Below, one piece after another: positions 29,554 to 37,007 of a stretch of 64,000 nucleotides of DNA; position 1 is the first letter of the stretch; each line of letters begins with the position of its first letter. The DNA is from Sphingobacterium sp. UBA4616 (lineage in GTDB: Bacteria > Bacteroidota > Bacteroidia > Sphingobacteriales > Sphingobacteriaceae): positions 65,887 through 129,886 of the forward strand of contig DGIS01000018.1 in assembly GCA_002386525.1 (NCBI GenBank). The letters are read 5' to 3'. The notes below the pieces were generated by a model. It saw only the letters and a program-made list of their open reading frames with translations. It ran no database searches and was not told the origin of the DNA. A program made the translations under genes and the position numbers.

Positions 29554-30636
29554 ATGCTGATTTTCTATATTGTAGTCTCGAGTATATTGATTATACTGAG
29601 TGTATTGCCCTTTATCCAAAGCCAACACTGGATCTTTCGGGTAGCTGAGTTTGTGAAGTTGCAGCTGTTGGTCTTTCAGGTGCCCGCCCTTGCGTTGGGC
29701 TTTTATTTGGTAGGCGATGATCCTTGGATTTGGTGGCTTCAGGGTATACAGATCACTTTGGTTGTATACCATAGCTATATATTGATACGCTATACCAAAT
29801 TTTGGCGGAGGGAAACGTATCAAAAGGGCGAGGATGCATCGGATAGCATTAAGGTGATCTCTTGTAATGTATTGCAATTCAATACAGCGTATAATCGCTT
29901 TATCGAGCTGATTCAGAAGGAGAGGCCACATATTTTTTTGACCATGGAAAGTGATGCTGGATGGGAAAGAGCCCTGCGTGTGTTGGAAAAGGATTACCCT
30001 AATTATGAGAAGGTAACATTAGACAATACCTATGGCATGCATTTTTATACTAATCTGAAAATCAATAAAAGTCAGGTACATTATTTTGTAGCTGATGATA
30101 TTCCTAGTATTGAGGCCGAACTGGAAACTCCTGATGGGTATCGGTTTGTTTTTTTTGCTGTTCATCCACCGCCACCAAGTCCTACAGAAGAAGAAAATAG
30201 CAAAGAGCGTGATGGCGATCTGCTCAGTGTGGCGAAACGGGTAAGAGATTATAAAATGCCGGTGGTTGTGACCGGAGATTTTAACAATGTAGCCTGGGCT
30301 AAAACTTCACTGTTATTTAAGAAAACCAGCAAATTGATTGACGCACGTATTGGTAGGGGCATTCTATCTACTTTCCATGCCAATTATTGGTTTTTCAGAG
30401 TGCCATTGGATCTTTTATTTCACAGTCCAACGGTATTTATCGATAAACTGTTTATTTATCCGTCTGTAGGCTCGGATCATTTTCCAATGGGCTGTTCATT
30501 CTTTATCGACCGCTATTCTGAGGAACAAGCTGAGGCGATCGAGCATCTGGAAGCTGGGGATATGGCCGATGTTAAAGAAATGATTGCTGCTGGAAAAGAG
30601 GAGGAGAGCGATAATCGAGTTCCTGATGAGGGATAA
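29554..30636 (+). CDS. Membrane protein with endonuclease/exonuclease/phosphatase domain
   Basis: 360 residues. Three transmembrane helices occupy the first ~85 residues, followed by an EEP-fold metal-dependent phosphodiesterase domain: VISCNVLQFN (~110-119), the ME of FLTMESD, AVHPPPPSP, GDFNNVAW and SDHFPMG supply the expected metal and catalytic residues. An acidic tail follows (~330-360). Membrane EEP proteins act on nucleic acids, phosphoinositides or other phosphodiesters; the substrate here is unknown. It could be exported-facing, as the helices precede the domain. Confidence 0.85.
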   Translation: MLIFYIVVSSILIILSVLPFIQSQHWIFRVAEFVKLQLLVFQVPALALGFYLVGDDPWIWWLQGIQITLVVYHSYILIRYTKFWRRETYQKGEDASDSIKVISCNVLQFNTAYNRFIELIQKERPHIFLTMESDAGWERALRVLEKDYPNYEKVTLDNTYGMHFYTNLKINKSQVHYFVADDIPSIEAELETPDGYRFVFFAVHPPPPSPTEEENSKERDGDLLSVAKRVRDYKMPVVVTGDFNNVAWAKTSLLFKKTSKLIDARIGRGILSTFHANYWFFRVPLDLLFHSPTVFIDKLFIYPSVGSDHFPMGCSFFIDRYSEEQAEAIEHLEAGDMADVKEMIAAGKEEESDNRVPDEG

Positions 30637-30739
30637 TGAAGTTGCATTTGGAACGGGTTTCTTTTAATGAAAAAAAGGATGGAAGTTGCCGGAAAATGTT
30701 TAATTTAACGGTAATAATCAAAATAACCGAATCCAATTT

Positions 30740-31882
30740 ATGGAAAGAGAACATTCTCCCCCTTCGACTTTAGGTTATTTGACTTCAGAGCAGCTGTTGT
30801 CGAAAACAATCGATTTTTTGCGTTTTCCGTTGATTGTTGGGGTTGTCTTTATTCATACAGATTTTTCAAACATTATCATTCAAGGCTCGAAGCAGGTTGA
30901 TTTGCGTCAATTTGCTGTTTTTGCGCAGGTTTTTCTTCTCTTTTCGAAGCTCGTGTTTGAGGTGTGTGTACCTCTTTTCTTTTTTATCTCCGGTTTTCTT
31001 TTTTTTTATGGTACAGCGTCTTTCACGTTTTCGGTTTATTTTAATAAGTTACGGAGGCGGGTACATAGTTTGCTGATTCCATATATTTTTTGGAATTTGG
31101 CGGTACTACTTTTTTTCTTTTTGGCACAGACTTTTTTTGGAGGCCTTTTGTCGGGTGTCAATAAACCTATAATCCAGTATAATTTGACCGATTGGCTTTG
31201 GTCTTTGTGGGACACGTCACATGTGCATGTGAAGGCAGCAAAAAATTTACCTATCAATTCGCCTTTTTGGTTTATCCGTGACCTTATGGTGGTTTTACTG
31301 CTATCTCCGATCATTTACTTTTTAATTAGGAAAGTGGGTGTATTTGCCGTACTGATACTTGGGGTAGTCTGGCTTTTCAAACCCTATTTTTATCTGCCTG
31401 GATGGAGTACTGTATCCTTTTTTTTCTTTTCGGCAGGGGCTTATTTTAGTTTACATAATAAGAACTTTGTGCTCGTTATGCAGTCATTTTTACCCTGGTC
31501 TGTTTTATGTTATGTGCTGCTGATCATAGCAGCATTTTATGGTTTTGGAAAAGGTGGGTGGAGTTATCTGTATTGTGCCAATGTATTATTGGGATTGCTA
31601 TCTGCGGTTGCAGTGACAGGCTACTTTATTGAAAAGGGTAGCTGGCGGCCAAATCACTTTTTGGTTAGTGCGAGTTTTTTCATATTTGCTTACCACCGTT
31701 TGCCGCTGGTCTTTATTATCAAATTTTTGTTTATTCAGGTTAGACCGCAAACGGATGTCGCTCTGCTGTTTTTGTATTTCGTTTGTCCAGTCTGTGTTAT
31801 TCTTTTGGGCTTATTATTTTTTTGGGTTATAAGCATGCTATTTCCCCGCTTTACTGCTGTTATCTGTGGAGGTAGATTATGA
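30740..31882 (+). CDS. Acyltransferase 3 family integral membrane protein
   Basis: 380 residues with about ten hydrophobic helices, matching the acyltransferase 3 (OafA/WecH-like) fold that transfers acetyl or other acyl groups onto cell-surface sugars. The first helix has the family-like DFLRFPLIVGVVFIHTDFS with a histidine in the expected place; VCVPLFFFISGFLFFYG follows. Its last four bases overlap the start of the protease gene (ATGA), so the two are translationally coupled. Substrate unknown. Confidence 0.85.
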   Translation: MEREHSPPSTLGYLTSEQLLSKTIDFLRFPLIVGVVFIHTDFSNIIIQGSKQVDLRQFAVFAQVFLLFSKLVFEVCVPLFFFISGFLFFYGTASFTFSVYFNKLRRRVHSLLIPYIFWNLAVLLFFFLAQTFFGGLLSGVNKPIIQYNLTDWLWSLWDTSHVHVKAAKNLPINSPFWFIRDLMVVLLLSPIIYFLIRKVGVFAVLILGVVWLFKPYFYLPGWSTVSFFFFSAGAYFSLHNKNFVLVMQSFLPWSVLCYVLLIIAAFYGFGKGGWSYLYCANVLLGLLSAVAVTGYFIEKGSWRPNHFLVSASFFIFAYHRLPLVFIIKFLFIQVRPQTDVALLFLYFVCPVCVILLGLLFFWVISMLFPRFTAVICGGRL

Positions 31883-33057
31883 GAAAAAAACTAAGAAAAC
31901 GGATCGTATTAGCCATCGCAGCTACTATTTTGGTAGGTATTGGACTTTTTTATAGATTTTATTATCTGCAAAGTTCACCATTATTGCGGTCAGAATTTGT
32001 CTTTACTGATTTGATCCGGTTGAAAAGTACAGCAGTAAAGAACCAGGGTGCCTCCAATACCTGTTGGTCTTATACTGGGAATTCCTTTCTTGAATCAGAA
32101 ATGATCCGAATGGGTAAAAACCCTGTGGCGATTTCGCCGCTATTTACGGTCCGGATGGCTTATCTGGAACGTGCGCGGAATTATCTTCGCCTGCATGGTG
32201 GATTAAAATTAAACGAGGGCGGGCAGCTTCATGATGTGATGGATATGTTGCGTTTACATGGGGCGATGCCGACAGCTGCCTATACTGGTATTAAAGCGGG
32301 GAAAAGCCCGGGGGATTTTAAGCGCATGCGCGCTGTTTTGAATAGCACACTATCTGGGATGGTAAAGACAAGGATATTGAAAAGCAGTTGGGAGCGAGAA
32401 ATTGATGCTGTGATGGACGACCATCTGGGGAAGTTGCCTGTTCATTTTGACTATCAGGGTAAAGAGTTTACAGCGCGTAGTTTTGCTGATCAGGTTATTG
32501 GGATTGATCCAGATCAATATATCCATATTGCTTCCGTTATGACCGCACCTTACTACAAATCTTTTGTGTTTTTGATTCCCGACAATTGGTCTTTCAGTCA
32601 ATTTTACAATATGCCTATGGAAGATCTATCCACTGTCGTTGATGGGGCTTTAAAAAAAGGTTTTACGGTAGCGTGTACGATCGACATCTCGGAGCCAGGT
32701 TTTTCTTGGCCTTATGGCATCGCTTATGTCCCCCAGAAATCAGTGTCAATGATGACAGCGGAAGAAAAGAGGTATCAATTTGTGCGGCCTCAACCTGAAC
32801 GCAAAGTCGACGCTATGATACGTCAAAGAGCATTTGACGCGTGGGAAACAACAGATGATCATGCACTACATATTATAGGCTTAGCAAAAGATCAACATGG
32901 GAGAGCATACTATGTCGCTAAGAATTCTTGGGGCAGGGGCAATGCCTTCCGGGGGATTGTTTACCTCACGAAAGAATATTTTCGCTATAAAAGCACAGCC
33001 TTAATGGTTCATCGAGATGCCCTTGATGCGTCTCTGAAAAGCAAATTTTACAATTAG
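31879..33057 (+). CDS. Papain-like (C1) cysteine peptidase with N-terminal membrane anchor
   Basis: 392 residues. A basic stretch and hydrophobic helix (~9-30) anchor or export the protein. The catalytic set of family C1 is complete: oxyanion Q56 and nucleophile C62 in VKNQGASNTCWSY, H328 in DDHALHIIG, and N349 in KNSWG. The long insert between Cys and His and the general layout resemble bleomycin hydrolase/PepC (C1B) more than secreted papains. It overlaps the acyltransferase gene by 4 bp, an uncommon partnership. Its stop codon also overlaps that of the convergent recombinase gene. Confidence 0.88.
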   Translation: MRKKLRKRIVLAIAATILVGIGLFYRFYYLQSSPLLRSEFVFTDLIRLKSTAVKNQGASNTCWSYTGNSFLESEMIRMGKNPVAISPLFTVRMAYLERARNYLRLHGGLKLNEGGQLHDVMDMLRLHGAMPTAAYTGIKAGKSPGDFKRMRAVLNSTLSGMVKTRILKSSWEREIDAVMDDHLGKLPVHFDYQGKEFTARSFADQVIGIDPDQYIHIASVMTAPYYKSFVFLIPDNWSFSQFYNMPMEDLSTVVDGALKKGFTVACTIDISEPGFSWPYGIAYVPQKSVSMMTAEEKRYQFVRPQPERKVDAMIRQRAFDAWETTDDHALHIIGLAKDQHGRAYYVAKNSWGRGNAFRGIVYLTKEYFRYKSTALMVHRDALDASLKSKFYN

Positions 33058-34310
33058 CTGCTTGGATGTCTTTGTTGCAACCTGCTTCGATCTTGATACA
33101 TGTTTTCTAGGTAAGTTCCTAGGGAGCGGGTGCGTTCGGTATCCACATTGCTAATATACCGTTGAAACATTTGTTCGGTACTATGTCCTGTGGCATCCAT
33201 CAGCAATGCTGTCGGAATTTTACCATAAAAGTTTGTGGCAAAGCTTCTTCTTCCGATGTGGCTGGTAATTGCATCACATTTTGGGATGAGTTGTTCTGAC
33301 GCCCGGAATCCTTTGCGCTTCCTTACCTTGACGAGTGTTGTAATGCCTGCAAGGCGTGTCACCTCTTTGATTTGCTCATTATATTTTTGGGCGGTCATTT
33401 TGTGAGGGAAACTATGCCCATTATTTGACATAATGATTAATGCAGTAGGGTGAAGTGGGAGTAAGATGTTTTTCTGTGTTTTCTGCTGGGTAAAGGATAA
33501 GCAGGGTTTGCCATCAAGAATTTCCATCATATCGAGATTGAAATTCATAAAATCAGAGACACGTTGTCCTGTGTAACAGCTGATTATCAGCCAATCTTTA
33601 GCGGCCTTTAGATGGACGGGTACGTCCACATTTTTTATTGTGCTAATTTCGTCTTCATTGAGGCTGATAGCACGGTTTATTTTTCTGACTTTGGGTAGTT
33701 CCAATTCGTAAACAAATGTTCTGACGCCTCGTTTCTCCAAAAAATTAAGCACTGTTCGCACAAAATGTATCGTGCGGTGGATGGTGCTTATACTATAGTT
33801 TTCAGCTTCACCATATGCAATAAATTGTTGTACAAATAAGCTATTCACTTGCTCTAACATAAGATGTTTCTGCTGAAATCCTTCAAATCGTTTCAATAAA
33901 CGGAAGAAGACCAGATAGCGTTTGTGTGTGGTTGGGGTAATCAGGTGTATTCGGCTTTTAATAAAATTGTCGACACTTTGCAAGAGCCCTCCTGCTGGCA
34001 GTGAGGGTTCGTGGTCTATACAGCATTTTTTGACGAAACGGTTGACTGCCCGTAGGGAAAATTCTTTTTTATTGGACTTTAATTCAGAAAGATACATTGC
34101 TATTGAAATCTTTAGTTCGTCCAGCTTTGTATTGAGCTTTTTGAGACTTTTTAAATAAATATTACTGGGTCTTTGTTTTTCTTGATCCCATTGAGACGGC
34201 TTAATTTTTAAAGGAGTTTTAATAAGGATTTGCTGTTGTTGCTCGTCAACGAATGCAAGGTAGATGAAAGATATTGAAGTAGGATTCAATAAGATAAAAT
34301 TAAAAATCAT
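33054..34310 (-). CDS. Tyrosine recombinase / site-specific integrase
   Basis: 418 residues, typical of Bacteroidota tyrosine recombinases. An N-terminal arm-binding domain (~1-45, ending LKIKPSQWD), a SAM-like core-binding domain (~110-205) and the catalytic domain (~215-400) are present. All catalytic residues are visible: R250 (TGQRVSD), K277 (QQKTQK), H351 and R354 (SHIGRRSF), H376 (TGHSTEQ) and nucleophile Y385 (FQRYI). No other mobile-element genes lie nearby. Directly upstream is a segment flanked by perfect 19-bp inverted repeats containing a minus-strand promoter reading into this gene, so it is likely an invertase for that site rather than an element integrase. Confidence 0.92.
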   Translation of the reverse strand: MIFNFILLNPTSISFIYLAFVDEQQQQILIKTPLKIKPSQWDQEKQRPSNIYLKSLKKLNTKLDELKISIAMYLSELKSNKKEFSLRAVNRFVKKCCIDHEPSLPAGGLLQSVDNFIKSRIHLITPTTHKRYLVFFRLLKRFEGFQQKHLMLEQVNSLFVQQFIAYGEAENYSISTIHRTIHFVRTVLNFLEKRGVRTFVYELELPKVRKINRAISLNEDEISTIKNVDVPVHLKAAKDWLIISCYTGQRVSDFMNFNLDMMEILDGKPCLSFTQQKTQKNILLPLHPTALIIMSNNGHSFPHKMTAQKYNEQIKEVTRLAGITTLVKVRKRKGFRASEQLIPKCDAITSHIGRRSFATNFYGKIPTALLMDATGHSTEQMFQRYISNVDTERTRSLGTYLENMYQDRSRLQQRHPSS

Positions 34311-34360
34311 GAGGTAAACTTTTTGCTATTGTCTGAGCATAAAGATACTAGATTATACAG

Positions 34361-34379
34361 ATTAGTCTAATTCAGACTA
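34361..34379. repeat. Left 19-bp inverted repeat of candidate inverton
   Basis: ATTAGTCTAATTCAGACTA, the exact reverse complement of 34546-34564. It contains TAGTCT and AGACTA as inverted half-sites around a 5-bp spacer, the layout of a tyrosine-recombinase crossover site. It lies 51 bp upstream of the recombinase start. Confidence 0.95.
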
Positions 34380-34545
34380 CAATTCTATCTATTCAAATAT
34401 AACTATTTTTTTTTAACTAATTACAAGATATGCCTTTAAAATAACCATTTGGTCATTGAATGTTTTTAATTGTATAAAATACACGTTGAAAATCAAAAAG
34501 TTTTCCACGTATCTTATTTGTAATCAGATTGTAATGTTTTTTTTC
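34380..34545. other. Candidate invertible promoter segment
   Basis: 166 bp of AT-rich DNA between the perfect 19-bp inverted repeats, with no reading frame of note. In the orientation present here it carries a promoter-like sequence pointing left into the recombinase gene; no TAnnTTTG box points right. Two TTGTAAT direct repeats (34518-34524 and 34529-34535) lie one helical turn apart near the right end and could bind a protein. Confidence 0.6.
34394..34426 (-). promoter_or_regulatory. Promoter inside the invertible segment, reading toward the recombinase
   Basis: On the minus strand TTG (34426-34424), a 22-bp spacer and TATATTTG (34401-34394) fit the Bacteroidota consensus. Transcription would start near 34388, inside the inverted repeats, and reach the recombinase ATG at 34310. 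Inversion would aim it at the genes from 34621 rightward. Confidence 0.55.
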
Positions 34546-34564
34546 TAGTCTGAATTAGACTAAT
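34546..34564. repeat. Right 19-bp inverted repeat of candidate inverton
   Basis: TAGTCTGAATTAGACTAAT, matching the left copy 19 of 19 in reverse complement. The flanks on either side share no further similarity, so the repeat boundary is sharp. It lies 56 bp before the small ORF at 34621. Confidence 0.95.
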
Positions 34565-34620
34565 AATTTACAATTAAAATAGCTCATATAAGCTTGTTGA
34601 ATAAATTAATAGACCGAAAT

Positions 34621-34764
34621 ATGAACAGTAAACAGAGATATGTCGCGCCGAAAATTGAGATGCTTTTAATTGTACAGGAAAGTTTTGACAAGACGATAAA
34701 CATGTATTTCAATAGTAGAGCAAAGTACAGCCAAAGTATAGATTATAAGGCGTCAAATTTATAA
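34621..34764 (+). CDS. Small peptide gene with YVAPxI motif
   Basis: 47-codon frame (MNSKQRYVAPKIEML...) ending 16 bp before the receiver gene at 34781. The N-terminal pattern of a few polar or basic residues followed by YVAPKIE resembles the 55-residue peptide at 55910-56077 (MYVAPSIKE), and short peptides with this kind of beginning are widespread in Bacteroidota. No signal peptide and no known function. Its place directly behind the right inverted repeat makes it the first gene an inverted promoter would read. Support is positional plus the shared motif. Confidence 0.5.
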   Translation: MNSKQRYVAPKIEMLLIVQESFDKTINMYFNSRAKYSQSIDYKASNL

Positions 34765-34780
34765 AGTAACAATTACCTCC

Positions 34781-35227
34781 ATGGACAAGAAACTAAAACT
34801 TGCATTTGTAGATGATAATGTGTTGCACCTAAAAGTAATTGAACATTTGGCCAGGGAAATGGGAAATTATGAGATGTTATATTCTTGTCACAATGGGAAG
34901 GAGCTGGTTCATTTCCTTGATAAGAGTATCGATCACCCAGATGTATGCATTCTGGATTTGCATATGCCGGAGATGGATGGTATGGAAACGGCTCGTTTAT
35001 TACGACGTCGATATCCGATGATTCGTTTATTTGGCTATTCTGCTAGCGAAAGTGCAGATGAAAAAAAGAGATTTCTGGATAGTGGCGTCAAGCTTGTCTT
35101 TTCAAAACAATCTCCCCGAAAAATGTTAACATCCATCTATCATTATACCATGCTCTGTGAAAATCTGGATATTATTGATTTTGAGAAAAATTTATTTAGG
35201 AAATGGAATTTTGTAAGCCAATTATAG
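34781..35227 (+). CDS. Single-domain response regulator
   Basis: 148 residues: one receiver domain with D11, D12, phosphoacceptor D59 in CILDLHMPEMDG and a lysine in VFSKQSP, plus a short tail. No output domain, so it acts by protein contact or as a phosphate relay. Its last 25 bp overlap the AraC gene that follows, so both are expressed together. No kinase is adjacent on this strand. Confidence 0.88.
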   Translation: MDKKLKLAFVDDNVLHLKVIEHLAREMGNYEMLYSCHNGKELVHFLDKSIDHPDVCILDLHMPEMDGMETARLLRRRYPMIRLFGYSASESADEKKRFLDSGVKLVFSKQSPRKMLTSIYHYTMLCENLDIIDFEKNLFRKWNFVSQL

Positions 35228-36039
35228 GAAAAGAAGAGCGACAGTTTGATGTGCTTCATCTCGCTGAGTATCGTGGTGAGCAAACTAAAAGGCTACACAA
35301 TGCGTCGGTATTTTCAATCATTCGAACCTGTTTGCCTGTCCGTATAAAAATTGGTCCCATGTTATATGATTTTGATGCAAACGAACTCATATTTATCGGA
35401 CCACAATACGAAGTTGAGCTTGCTGAAGCTAATGCTGCTGACGGATATTTGCTGTGGTTCACCGCAGATTTTTACGAAAGGTCCAAAGCTGATACAGAAA
35501 TACTACATTCGGGATTATTTTTTGGAAATTATCCTTTTCTGTCTATGCGTGAATGCAGATCGGATCTGGTTTTTAAGCGACTCATCGTGGAGCGTTTGAA
35601 GGAATGTGCTGCGGATTGTGGAGTGGATATGATGATTGCGCATCACTGCTTTGAATCGTTGTTACTGGATGGGTATCAAAAAATGTTAACGTTGAATACA
35701 TCGACGTCATCTGTAGAAACTCCTTCCATTCAGTTATTTAACAGATTTTCGATTCTGCTGCATAAGCACTACCGCGAATATACCAGTGTACAATATTATG
35801 CAGACCGTCTACATCTTTCGCCACGGAAGTTGACGGAACTGTGTTTGTCAGTTACCGGCAAATCGGCTAAATGTGTGATATCTACTGTGGTGACTCAGCA
35901 GGCATTGCGCTATATACAGCATACTGATCTATCGATATCTCAGATTTCTTATGAAATGGGTTTCTCGGATGAGTCGAATTTTCGCAATTTTTTTAAAAGA
36001 CAGACAGGGAACAATCCGCTTTCCTTTCGTCAGATTTAA
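35203..36039 (+). CDS. AraC-family transcriptional regulator
   Basis: 278 residues with a cupin-like N-terminal half (~15-110) and an AraC DNA-binding domain (~180-278; YYADRLHLSPRKLTELC and ISQISYEMGFSDESNFRNFFKRQTGNNPLSFR). The start at 35203 overlaps the end of the receiver gene by 25 bp, which suggests translational coupling. The gene may sit under control of the invertible segment 0.6 kb upstream. It converges on the XRE-type gene with only a 10-bp gap. Confidence 0.88.
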   Translation: MEFCKPIIGKEERQFDVLHLAEYRGEQTKRLHNASVFSIIRTCLPVRIKIGPMLYDFDANELIFIGPQYEVELAEANAADGYLLWFTADFYERSKADTEILHSGLFFGNYPFLSMRECRSDLVFKRLIVERLKECAADCGVDMMIAHHCFESLLLDGYQKMLTLNTSTSSVETPSIQLFNRFSILLHKHYREYTSVQYYADRLHLSPRKLTELCLSVTGKSAKCVISTVVTQQALRYIQHTDLSISQISYEMGFSDESNFRNFFKRQTGNNPLSFRQI

Positions 36040-36049
36040 TTAGGGGAAT

Positions 36050-36664
36050 CTATTCTTGCTTTTTCGACTCTTTTTTAAAGTAGAGGTAAGGACGTTTACT
36101 GGCGGGCATTCTTTGAGTTACTTTCGGTAAAGCCTTTTTGTCGAGCAGCCCACTGCCTAAATGTTTCAAAAGTAAGGCGTACAATCTGTCAGTCGTGAAG
36201 GTCATCTGATAATCTTTTCTGAAATCAATGATCATTGCATCAATTGTCTTTGGGCTATCAAAATAGTCTGATTCGTGGACGATCTTGGCAATTAAATCAC
36301 GCTGCTTGCGATGGTATTCGCTTCGATTAACCCTTTCATCCATCGGTAATTTTAAGTGTTTTAATTCTGTACTCGCTGTGTAAGCCTGTTTAAGTCGCTT
36401 TAAATGGGACAGGTTTTCTTCTTCGATTTTTAAAGATAAAGCTGGATCAAAAAAGTCTGTAAGGCTAATAGCAAATGGCGTGCAGATTTTTGAAAGACTG
36501 TCTACGGATAGCGAGCTCGTTTTGCGGTAAGCACTCCTAATCGTGGATGTGGAAACGTTTGCAAAGCTTGCTAGGCTTTCTATCGTCAATCCAGTTAAAT
36601 CAATAATTTCAAGTATTCTTTTTGAAATTAATTCTGCTAATTGCTGATCTGATATTTTTCCCAT
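36050..36664 (-). CDS. Helix-turn-helix (XRE-like) regulator
   Basis: 204 residues. An HTH_3-like domain lies at ~8-72 (RILEIIDLTGLTIESLASFANVSTSTIRSAYR), followed by a helical region of unknown fold with many charged residues. No signal or membrane segment. Likely a DNA-binding regulator acting on itself or on the neighbouring genes. A TAGCTTTG -7-like box lies on the minus strand at 36784-36777, about 113 nt upstream. Confidence 0.75.
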   Translation of the reverse strand: MGKISDQQLAELISKRILEIIDLTGLTIESLASFANVSTSTIRSAYRKTSSLSVDSLSKICTPFAISLTDFFDPALSLKIEEENLSHLKRLKQAYTASTELKHLKLPMDERVNRSEYHRKQRDLIAKIVHESDYFDSPKTIDAMIIDFRKDYQMTFTTDRLYALLLKHLGSGLLDKKALPKVTQRMPASKRPYLYFKKESKKQE

Positions 36665-37007
36665 ACTTAATCTTTTCTCTGCAATTTTATCTCAAGAGCG
36701 TATTATAATACTATTTAGTCAATAAGTTCAATAGGTACACTAGGGTCTAATGTGGCATGTTTTGAAAACTAATGGACAAAGCTAGTTGAATTAAATGAAT
36801 AACAGCGTGTAAAAATTGGGGATTATCGTGTGTAAATTCCCTATTGTGAAAAGATTCTGGGTATTATAACCATCATTAGCTCTGATTTTGTTATTTCTAC
36901 AGATTTTTAAAATCTCTTTGGAGGAAAATTTTATATCGATTATTAATATATAATTATTTTCAAAATAGCTATATTTGATTTGTCCATATTATTGAACTTA
37001 GTCTATT
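36665..37007. other. Divergent intergenic region XRE regulator / sensor kinase
   Basis: 343 bp, AT-rich, no gene. It contains -7-like boxes for both sides: TAGCTTTG on the minus strand (36784-36777) and TATATTTG on the plus strand (36970-36977). Confidence 0.5.
36970..36977 (+). promoter_or_regulatory. -7 box of the propeller sensor kinase gene
   Basis: TATATTTG matches TAnnTTTG and would start transcription near 36984, about 24 nt before the GTG start. No good -33 TTG is present. Confidence 0.45.

Noticed and set aside
33054..34310. Tyrosine recombinase as the end of an integrated element
   Set aside because: No tRNA, attachment-site repeat, conjugation, phage or cargo genes lie on either side, and the inverted repeats fit a local inversion better.
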